Source: Candidatus Omnitrophota bacterium (lineage in GTDB: Bacteria > Omnitrophota > Gorgyraeia > 2-01-FULL-45-10). From it: a stretch of DNA of 15,691 nucleotides. Shown piece by piece: positions 12,001-15,691 of the stretch. The stretch spans positions 1 to 15,691 of the forward strand of contig JAQUQN010000017.1 in the NCBI GenBank assembly GCA_028716065.1, read 5' to 3'. A program made the position numbers and the translations under genes. The notes below the pieces were generated by a model that was not told the origin of the DNA, did no database searches, and worked only from the letters and a program-made list of their open reading frames with translations. The number at the start of each line of letters is the position of its first letter. Within the stretch, counting starts at the first letter, position 1.

Positions 12001-15000
12001 CCTTCCTCCTGAATGAACGTCTTTATCCTGAGGCCTGTCCTGATGCCGTTCTTATACGTATATGAGTATTGCTTTATCTCCAGGTAGGACTTCTCCAAAC
12101 CCTTCTGAGTGACCCTGTACAATACGGAATGGGTGGAATTTTCGAGCGGCACGACATCGACTATATTACCCTTATCATCTTTTATCAGGGTGGTCCTGTA
12201 ATAATCATCGTTTATGGGATATTTCCCGTCTATGAGTTTCCATTTACGTTCTTTTTCATCGTAAACGGATTCCTCGAGACTCGGTTTATCCCCTCTGAGG
12301 TTGTCTTTTTCATCTCTATAGTATATGGTCTTTGCCAATAGGTCGTTATTGCCGAGTTTCCCATATTTAGAAGAGCTTTCAGACGCTACTTTAAGCTCAC
12401 GACGGCCGTCCGGCTGCTCTTCGAAGAAACTCAATTTCGTAGTCGCGGACTCTTTCTGGTCCGTGCCTTCTTCTTTATAGCTATAAGTCGTAAATTCTAT
12501 TACGGTCTGGCCCCTCAGTTTTTTCAAGAGACCTCTCCTCAATACGGTTATCTCTTTACTGAATTGCGTTTCGCGCTTCTCTGTCGGCACGCGCACCGTC
12601 TTTCCTTCGCTATTTTTTGCCTCTTTCGTAATATAGTAATCTCCCTCTACGTTTTCATTGGTTACGCTTATGGTTTCCCAGACCGCGTTGCCTTTACTGT
12701 CATAAGAGATATTCGCCTTCTTTACCGTATGTTTTTCCGTATCCAGCCTGCCTTCGATAACGGGCAGCATCTCACCCCTCTCACCCTTCTTATAAGAGAG
12801 CTTTGCGCCATCGATATAATAGGTGATCGTCTCCTCGGCGTAAGTGGGCCTGCCTTTATCATCGTGGCTGCTATATTTAGTCTCGCTCGTATATGCCGGT
12901 ATCTCAACCTTTATCTCACCGTCTTCGGTTATCCTGGGCTCGAAGTATGTCACGGTCGAGGTGCTCCCTGTGCGTATGCCGTTTTTATAATGATATTTTA
13001 TACGCTCGGTTATCTTACCCCTTACCCTCTTTAATGCCCCGTAGCGTAAAAGATTTGTTTCATCTATCCGGGTCTCCTGCTTCTCATCGGGCTGAAGAGC
13101 GTCATTAGCCAGGTAATAATCATTATTAGCGTAGTTAAAGTTCCTGACCTCCCGGGCTTTCCAGTCCGCCACGCCGTCTTCATCATATATTATCTTTGAC
13201 CTTTTTTCCGTTCTCATTGACCTGTCGAGAGCTCCCTTATCGTCAAAGTAGGTTATCGTCTCTTCGGCTTCGATGGGCCTGCTGTCTCCGTCAAAGGCCT
13301 TATAATTGAGGATGCTTTCATGCTGATGTCTGTTGTTTATAGTTATATTGGTCTTTATCGATATCACGCGGCCTTCGGCGTCGTATTTGACGAACTCCTC
13401 CACCTTATCCGTCTTCTCATTGGTGATAGGGTCTATAATAACTCCGACGCTCTTTGCCCTTCTGACGTTCCCGTCATAAGTGATCGTATATTTATCGTGC
13501 AATATTTCTTTCGAGGGCTCATCAACGACACCGGGTTTGGCCGCCAGGAAGCCGTAGGCCTTGCTGACCTTGCCCGCGTCATTGAATATGCTCACCCATG
13601 TCTTGACAACGTCTATCTTCTCTATCTTTACGAGTTCCGGCGTTATCGCCATTAACGTTCTTTGGCCTTCCCTGAAGAGCGTAGCCGGTCCTTCCACCGC
13701 CCTGCCTTTAAGTATGCGGCTATTGCCTACGGTGAACGTCTCCTTGTCCTCTTTTCTGGGTCTAGAATACGACTTGCCGGTAATCTTTGTCCCTTGAGCT
13801 ATTTTAACCACCTCGCCGTCAGGCCATTTCGGCGAAGCATAACCTTTTATGGCCTCCGTCTTTTCCCATGCCTGATAGAGCCATCCCTTATCAAACTGCC
13901 ATGTCCATTCGTTGAACCTCGCGTCTTTCAAAGCGGCAAAAGGCGCATCATCCCTACCCTTACACACCGATATGATGCCCGTATCGCTCTCGACATAATA
14001 GGTAAGGCGCTTGCCTTCGGCGTCCGTGTCCGGGTACGCCTTGCCGCGGTTATTGACGAAATAGATGGCGTCGAATACGGGATATTTGAAGTCATCCGAT
14101 GAGACCTTCTTGTTCTTTCCCTTCATCTTGGAGATGACGGTCTCTAAATACTCCAGCCTGTCGCCTAAGGTCGTGTCAGCGGTTATGATATCCTTCAACT
14201 GTAGGCCTGGCTCCGCGCCTTCTATCAGAGAGATCGTGGCCATGATGAGCCTGTCGAGCGAGAGCCTTTCGCGAACGAGTTCCTCTTCGCGGGCGATCTC
14301 TTCCGGCAAAAATTCCAGGAACGAACTCTCTTCGGCGGTCCTCGCTTCCGGTCTCTTCTTCAGGATCTCATCGCGCTTTTCGAGCAGGAATTTCAGCCGC
14401 GACGCTTCGGCATATTTCAATATTTCAACTCTCGGCCAGTCGTTCTTATCCTTCATGTCGCCGAAGCCTTCGTTCAATATGGGCTCCACTTCCCTCATGA
14501 TTTCGGCCATCACGCCCAGCTGCGCCATGTCGATATCCTGCAGCGCCATGTATGAATAGTAGAGGTCCAGTATCGGCCAGTGCTTCATGTTGTCTATGTC
14601 GAGGTGTTTACGGCTGACCCTTTCGGCTATCGGCCTTACTGCTTCGCGCCTCTGTCTGACCTCGATATCGTTCTGGCCGATGCCAGTCTTATCTATATCT
14701 ATCTGGACAAACGTCATCCAGTTAGACTCTCCCAGCGAGATATTACCTTTCTGGATGTTCCCGAGCATGTCGACAGAGTGCTTGAGGTGGCTTTTTACGA
14801 ACCGTTCCGCGGCGGCGGCATCCGGCTCTATTCCCTGAGCGACGCGATACTCTGCGAGAGATTGCAGGTAGTCGGCCATCCCGAGCATGATGAAGAGGTC
14901 CTTATACGCTCCCTTCTCGGGGTCATTTATCTTCGTCTGTTGTTCATTGGTCATGGAGCGGTAGAAGAACCTTCCCAGATAGTACTGTTCATCCAGCTTA

Positions 15001-15691
15001 TCAGCGTTATCCAATATATAAGGAAGCCATTTGGCCATTCCCCGGATGTGGTCTTTGGCCTCTTGCGGGGCAAGGCCGTGGAGATTCGTAAGGCGGGCAA
15101 AGATAGCGTTCCATTGTTCAAGTGGCGCTATCTTGAGCAGTTCGTCGATGTTCCTGTTCCCGGCCGGCGGAGCGGTGTTCCTCAATACGCCGAATAGTTC
15201 CTCTACCGGTTTAGCCACGTCTTTCGCTGTCGTGGCCGCGGATATGACAGGCGGCTTGACGATCTCCCGCCTGGTCTTAACAATTTCCGCTTCCGCCGGT
15301 TCTGCCTTAGCCGCGGCTTTTGCCGCTTCCACAGTCTCGACGGCAAGGTCCATCTCCACGCCCATGATGTTGAGCCTGTTGACGAACGATATGACCAGCC
15401 TTTCATATGTAAATATCGCGTCGGCGTATTTGTCGCGGGTATCCGATTCCGTCTGTTCGGCCTGCCTTAACCTGTCCTCCGTATATTCGCCTCTTTCATA
15501 CTTTCTGGTCATCTCTGCCAGGTTGTCTTTCGCCTTATCCCATGCGGTCTGCGCTGCCTCTACCCTTTCCCACGCGTTCTTGATCTTTTCGTTCAATGAG
15601 AAGAATTCGTTAGCGACCCTCTCTCCGAGGATCTTATTGAGATTTTCGCTCTCCTGTATATCGAGATATGCCTTTGTGTTCCTGGCCCTGC
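1..15691 (-). CDS. Giant multidomain membrane protein with GT2 glycosyltransferase core, internal fragment open at both ends
   Basis: One frame is open from 15689 down to 3, giving 5,229 codons without a stop under the standard code. Start and stop both lie outside the window. The coding evidence is strong. Membrane spans, amphipathic helices and family motifs follow one another in the same frame. Independent landmarks all give integer residue numbers (for example the GT2 Glu-Asp at 4887-4892 and the kinase-like His at 705-707). The order is: helical N-side region, repeat-rich beta region, two beta domains, about thirteen membrane spans, GT2 core, further membrane bundles, duplicated helical segment, kinase-like domain, membrane pair. 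The likely role is synthesis or export of a surface glycan by an envelope-anchored giant protein; that role is inferred from the GT2 core and topology. The true product must exceed 5,229 residues. I do not recognise a named gene. Confidence 0.93.
15..194 (-). other. Membrane pair at the left edge (residues 5166-5225)
   Basis: After a basic stretch (NVERKSIRG) come two Ala-rich hydrophobic helices (LTGTLLLVAGLATLIWAAPY and AAAAILTAIPAALGALMAGM). The frame then continues with LPEKAEA to the window edge with no stop. The protein therefore goes on beyond the C-terminal side seen here. Confidence 0.6.
420..1262 (-). other. Protein-kinase-like or pseudokinase domain, UbiB/APH-type motifs (residues 4810-5090)
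   Basis: The N-lobe-like part is beta rich (TVYLSLKKPIKIG, LRLKGIRPR, GAGYVNMKVDV, GEYAALKSRDGKVGYVIAG). The catalytic-loop equivalent is CCHGFPHMDNIGL (H4995), which lines up with HADPHPGN of UbiB/ABC1 kinases and HGDxHxxN of aminoglycoside phosphotransferases. The expected catalytic Asp is Phe4997, while the second His and the metal-binding Asn5002 are kept. The DFG/DFE equivalent is IIRDLDLTAL (D5018, D5020). A helical C-lobe follows (FLDVSRIIYDLLKT). Substrate is unknown. With the Asp replaced it may be a pseudokinase, or use another residue. Alternatives are an unrelated fold with a chance match, but the two motifs have correct order and spacing. Confidence 0.6.
1455..1598 (-). other. 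Membrane pair (residues 4698-4745)
   Basis: Two hydrophobic helices (LPLILVAVGAAALLPVIYYLF and ASVSFAAVLMTVVS) are joined by GANAAKTYWTT. Basic residues precede the first (KTMQFPKG) and follow the second (KPSKTLE), so both ends are predicted to be cytoplasmic. That places the kinase-like domain that follows in the cytoplasm. Confidence 0.65.
1620..1892 (-). repeat. Duplicated helical segment, copy 2 (residues 4600-4690)
   Basis: The copy contains EDIDRCITVISSKKD (C4607), then LSTINIISELKTW, a Pro/Gly loop, and MDLSKLKVLANNPAELRRLI (D4658). The Cys landmarks lie 134 residues apart and the Ser of DFS/DLS 127 residues apart, so the two copies differ by a short gap. It is followed by EVELAKQ-like charged sequence and then a membrane pair. 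Confidence 0.6.
2010..2294 (-). repeat. Duplicated helical segment, copy 1 (residues 4466-4560)
   Basis: The copy contains ATKLCRLIRSPED (C4473), then ISRYTIVTKKLVKT, a loop, and YDFSRLEALVNDPTELRKLI (Y4530). The closing element matches MDLSKLKVLANNPAELRRLI of copy 2 in 12 of 20 positions, with conservative changes elsewhere. It lies in a soluble, charged part between membrane segments. Confidence 0.6.
2655..3152 (-). other. Further membrane bundle (residues 4180-4345)
   Basis: Hydrophobic helices GFMVVMTLLVALGI, FWISVAVMAVFATLAFTRII, AATLSLIGSGLMHTVAILAG and MYIGITLGAFLTLATLRYFF are separated by short polar loops. The bundle exits with GRATFNILREYYKDSMEDD. No family-specific motif was recognised. 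It links the GT2 unit to the helical and kinase-like region. Confidence 0.6.
3345..3815 (-). other. Second GT2-side membrane bundle with W-x-R-T-P tail motif (residues 3959-4115)
   Basis: Four spans are visible: LLMALFNAAWISVIFANTLL, MITAAIVLISAFILVM, ILVSVALSGIGIFTLP and WIVLSAGMTAVFYMVIMFLG. A segment follows with NQIAWQE and YWWRTPRTVK (Y4108). XagB-type GT2 proteins end with a W-x-K-T-P-H/R motif after their last helices, and WWRTPRT has that pattern. This suggests that the GT2 unit, interrupted by the coiled-coil insertion, ends here. The assignment rests on a short motif and its order. Confidence 0.5.
3825..4337 (-). other. Coiled-coil-like insertion in the GT2 membrane part (residues 3785-3955)
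   Basis: About 170 charged residues sit between two groups of membrane helices that are normally close together in XagB-like enzymes. Stretches such as RRLNDEYTYVLGEFEKAVAR-like helices, with KK, EE and periodic Leu/Val, suggest a coiled coil or helical hairpin on the cytoplasmic side. The segment is poor in third-position GC compared with the GT2 helices before it. No known domain is recognised. Confidence 0.45.
4350..4727 (-). other. GT2-associated membrane helices (residues 3655-3780)
   Basis: Directly after QMSRW, helices such as LWGYIVFFVPTLCSAVHPLM, TIFWWIYFIPLAKIGAFILV and WGIGPAIVIIPIFI can be read, with an amphipathic segment (NFQEGIGTIVPQILNFL) between them. In XagB, cellulose synthase and cyclic glucan synthase relatives, helices in this position form the channel for the nascent glycan. 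The same role is inferred here. Confidence 0.65.
4710..6197 (-). other. Family-2 glycosyltransferase catalytic core, processive XagB/cellulose-synthase-like (residues 3165-3660)
   Basis: The GT-A fold start is FTPWIVVVGGEDAVMNLIQS (W3177), matching the usual P-hydrophobic-strand, acidic, then SLL-Y-P-KL pattern. The acidic donor/metal site is IIYDAENIPNPNQ (D3302), close to the YDAEDxPxPxQ form of XagB-type GT2 enzymes. The acceptor-side motif is PLGGTTGYF (G3542). The catalytic-base motif is AEDYMLG (E3600-D3601), where related enzymes have TED. The processivity signature is QMSRW (Q3641 to W3645), 40 residues later. The core therefore looks complete. The first strand is atypical (VVGGEDA instead of PAYNE), and the gap from DAEN to GGT is about 240 residues, longer than I expect. 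The likely reaction is transfer of a hexose from a nucleotide sugar to a growing polysaccharide on the cytoplasmic face; the sugar cannot be told from sequence. Confidence 0.8.
6198..6764 (-). other. Charged helical linker ahead of the GT2 domain (residues 2976-3164)
   Basis: The segment is Lys/Glu-rich and probably cytoplasmic and helical, with TDEQTKENERILREREISF and LSKEEILRRMSGSGF. The corresponding place in multi-span processive GT2 proteins often holds a regulatory or accessory segment. I recognise no defined domain. Confidence 0.45.
6765..7454 (-). other. Six-helix membrane bundle before the GT2 core (residues 2746-2975)
   Basis: About six spans can be read: GLWLFIFGAGSYLAVILSIV, YGLAGFTGMLISGIGSLYFL, ISTVWISAFVLSIMGV, then LLIAQGFFGMAMLGSLALFA, IVLPAVLLSVISIYGVGAGG and LVKILLFGELLRSAFTLLVI. 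The bundle exits with HKAKSRFK, a basic cytoplasmic flank. With the earlier 4 and 2 spans this gives 12 after the first helix, so the glycosyltransferase core that follows falls in the cytoplasm, as GT2 enzymes require. No annotated transporter family is evident. Confidence 0.65.
7740..7904 (-). other. Membrane hairpin (residues 2596-2650)
   Basis: Two hydrophobic helices rich in Ala, Gly, Leu and Thr (ITALALAGIGTLAVLGTL, then VTIITGIITVGLASLAFTLL) lie between basic cytoplasmic-type segments (KITLKKYG before, GREARSLMLMYPAKDMKK after). The charged linker to the next bundle (2655-2745) is helical and contains RRFLVEIRAALNRK. Confidence 0.65.
8199..8501 (-). other. Four-helix membrane bundle (residues 2397-2497)
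   Basis: Four hydrophobic segments are readable in turn: LVFVIITSALYWGISWLGAF, IHLYPYFALIMIFGLLNW, SVGIGTVFLTIQSIVGYYLP and FALTSITLGLYVANLL. They end in a basic cytoplasmic-type flank (KSYYKVISNPKK). No transporter motif is recognised. An even number of spans keeps the downstream part on the cytoplasmic side. Confidence 0.7.
8820..8906 (-). other. First transmembrane helix in the window (residues 2262-2290)
   Basis: About 25 hydrophobic residues (ALAIIGIGLLSLLTLFLVSM) are preceded by acidic/mixed sequence and followed by RLFFGKYFKAALSKLVK. The basic flank on the C-terminal side predicts by the positive-inside rule that this helix runs outside to inside. That places the preceding 2,260 residues outside the cytoplasm. 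A Pro/Lys linker (SPTPEVPEKKKEVTPPKKEV, residues 2305-2324, nt 8718-8777) follows and would be cytoplasmic. Confidence 0.75.
8916..9332 (-). other. Juxtamembrane beta domain (residues 2120-2258)
   Basis: A second beta-rich segment ends directly at the first membrane span. Strands include EGVLYYDLTNG, NIVYSINWRL, GIKVIISFVDVNGG and AKVIMLETRFELKEK. Two Cys are present (DEQCETDEEG and EVSCRST), which could form a disulphide if this part is outside the cytoplasm. That would fit the proposed topology but cannot be verified by reading alone. No enzyme motif is visible. Confidence 0.4.
9360..9797 (-). other. Probable beta-sandwich, carbohydrate-binding-module-like (residues 1965-2110)
   Basis: The strand pattern fits a jelly-roll or CBM-like fold: FDMDGKDFVLLVRSK (F1996), then VPVRITCVDEGG, then a loop with LWHRVRFAP, and a closing VVKFEIASD...FKRIRVEG. 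Domains with this order of strands often bind glycans next to glycosyltransferases or hydrolases. I see no unmistakable ligand residues. W in LWHRVRF and Y in SDYRYQL are candidates for sugar stacking. It lies about 150 residues before the first membrane span. Another immunoglobulin-like or discoidin-like fold is possible. Confidence 0.4.
9795..10322 (-). other. Helical spacer domain (residues 1790-1965)
   Basis: This is a charged, mainly alpha-helical stretch of about 175 residues between the beta-rich region and the beta-sandwich domains. It contains KIIEIDKIWSEMYNLIKARR and RRLSYKEFVEERRRPEEYY, with Arg and Glu clusters typical of helix bundles. No catalytic motif was recognised. Its location suggests a hinge or stalk module. 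Confidence 0.45.
10395..10640 (-). other. YD/RHS-like strand pair (residues about 1684-1765)
   Basis: The segment FTYDTKGRLVKIEEPDGR (from F1721) fits the usual YD-repeat pattern of Tyr-Asp, Gly-Arg-Leu, then a turn with Asp-Gly. It is preceded by YESDKNGKVVKRFGYSK, a second similar hairpin. RHS/YD repeats form beta shells or filaments in surface and toxin proteins. Only one or two units are visible here, with no RHS core signature and no toxin end, so a true RHS protein is not claimed. The segment sits at the point where codon usage changes sharply. Confidence 0.45.
11775..12203 (-). repeat. Tandem protein repeat copy 3 (residues 1163-1305, 143 aa)
   Basis: The copy starts with the YY of NDDYY. 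It contains KDDKGNIVD, QKGLEKSYLE, the signature YTYKNGIRTG (Y1210), a strand IKTFIQEEG, then KIVYDGWN, and closes at PSYY (S1304). The closing element has lost the ND pair but keeps YY followed by a charged strand. Later sequence no longer shows the full set of landmarks, so this is the last copy I can support. Confidence 0.55.
12204..12638 (-). repeat. Tandem protein repeat copy 2 (residues 1018-1162, 145 aa)
   Basis: The copy starts with the YY of GDYY. It contains LLKKLRGQ, matching LKRVRGK of copy 1 in position and charge, then the degenerate signature TYSYKEEGT, a strand KLSFFEEQPDG, KTIYYRDEKDN and YDEKERKWK, and ends at NDDYY (D1162). The KNGIRTG element has decayed here, while the flanking landmarks stay in order. 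Confidence 0.55.
12639..13118 (-). repeat. Tandem protein repeat copy 1 (residues 858-1017, 160 aa)
   Basis: The copy begins with the YY of NDYY. It passes a LKRVRG segment, the signature YHYKNGIRTG (Y899), a T-rich strand TVTYFEP, then EETITYY (952) and YDSKGN, and ends at GDYY (D1017). Copy 3 carries the near-identical signature YTYKNGIRTG exactly 311 residues later, about two repeat lengths away. The order of landmarks is what identifies the repeat; overall identity between copies is low. Confidence 0.6.
13119..13292 (-). repeat. Partial repeat copy 0 (tail part, residues 800-857)
   Basis: This segment carries EETITYFDDKG starting at residue 809 and ends in NNDYY, with D at 857. The pair of landmarks, an EETITYY-like strand followed by a terminal NDYY, recurs in copy 1 (EETITYY at 952, GDYY at 1017). 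The upstream half of this copy (about residues 700-800) is too diverged to delimit by eye. Confidence 0.5.
14100..15689 (-). other. N-side helical region with coiled-coil stretches (residues 1-530)
   Basis: This is the first part of the giant protein visible at the right edge. Residues 1-110 are almost wholly helix-forming and highly charged (runs such as NLAEMTRKYERGEY), with spaced hydrophobics suggesting a coiled coil. An Ala/Glu/Pro-rich linker follows at about 118-150 (AAKAEPAEAEI). Residues 160-500 read as a mainly alpha-helical soluble domain rich in Leu, Glu and Lys, including FLEFLPEEIAREEELVRERL. There is no membrane span and no catalytic motif that I can name. It continues beyond the window edge, so the true N-terminus and any signal peptide are not seen. 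It may act as a spacer or oligomerisation segment; this is inference. Confidence 0.6.

Larger units (their letters stand above)
10323..14099 (-). other. Beta-rich Tyr/Lys/Glu-rich region, probably extracytoplasmic (residues 531-1789)
   Basis: About 1,260 residues show short alternating hydrophobic and charged strands separated by turns such as YDSKGN, YDEDG, KDDKGN and DTKGR. Tyr, Thr, Lys and Glu are frequent and no hydrophobic segment is long enough to span a membrane. Cys is rare. This looks like an extended beta-solenoid or RHS/YD-like surface stalk. The middle third contains recognisable tandem repeats (listed separately). Trp-rich strands occur around residues 1340-1385 (AWNWEV, YTWDWKL). 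No catalytic motif was recognised. Its position before the first membrane span, on the side opposite the positively charged flank, suggests an exported region. An alternative is a series of unrelated small beta domains. Confidence 0.55.

Noticed and set aside
14580..15197. Plus-strand open frame of 205 codons, the longest complete one in the window
   Set aside because: It lies antisense to the giant frame. Its sequence shows no domain, and its openness follows from the codon choice of the minus-strand gene.
1..15691. CRISPR array, tRNA, rRNA, insertion sequence or attachment site
   Set aside because: No short direct repeats with equal spacers, no cloverleaf or rRNA core sequences and no transposase motif were found; all of the window is used by one coding frame.

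Overview
The whole 15.7 kb window is the inside of one giant minus-strand gene. Reading the reverse complement from position 15689 down to position 3 gives 5,229 consecutive sense codons in one frame, with no TAA, TAG or TGA. The frame runs off both edges, so neither the start codon nor the stop codon is present. No other gene, RNA, mobile element, CRISPR array, promoter or terminator could be supported. Every stretch of the window is covered by this frame, so there is no intergenic DNA. Residue numbers below are local: residue n is the codon whose highest coordinate is 15692-3n. The N-terminal side lies at the right edge and the C-terminal side at the left edge.

Layout in reading order. Residues 1-530 are charged and helical, with coiled-coil character at the edge. 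Residues 531-1790 are rich in beta strands, Tyr and Lys, and include diverged tandem repeats of about 145-160 aa. A YD/RHS-like stretch lies near residue 1720. A helical spacer (1790-1965) and two probable beta-sandwich domains (1965-2258) lead to the first membrane span, at about 2263-2288. A Pro/Lys linker and roughly twelve more spans follow (2397-2975). A family-2 glycosyltransferase (GT2) core comes next (about 3165-3660). It carries the motifs YDAEN, PLGGT, AEDY and QMSRW, and has its own membrane spans behind it. A coiled-coil insertion, two more multi-span bundles, a roughly 130-aa duplicated helical segment and a membrane pair come next. A kinase-like domain with the loop HGFPHMDN (about 4810-5090) and a final membrane pair reach the left edge.

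A model consistent with the sequence: the 2,260-residue N-terminal part is exported and sits outside the cytoplasmic membrane. The GT2 core is cytoplasmic and uses a nucleotide sugar, and its spans may pass a growing glycan outward. The kinase-like or pseudokinase domain is also cytoplasmic. Synthesis or export of a surface polysaccharide, tethered to a very long surface module, is an inference from domain order.

Organism: a bacterium, probably uncultivated and known from metagenomes. Codon use with abundant ATA (Ile) and AGG/AGA (Arg), together with an ORF of more than 5,000 codons combining glycosyltransferase, many membrane spans and long repeats, resembles candidate phylum Omnitrophota (former OP3), which is reported to carry exceptionally large genes. 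This assignment is an inference and has no marker gene behind it. Third-position GC changes strongly between blocks of the same frame, so the gene may be an evolutionary mosaic; an assembly artefact should also be considered.
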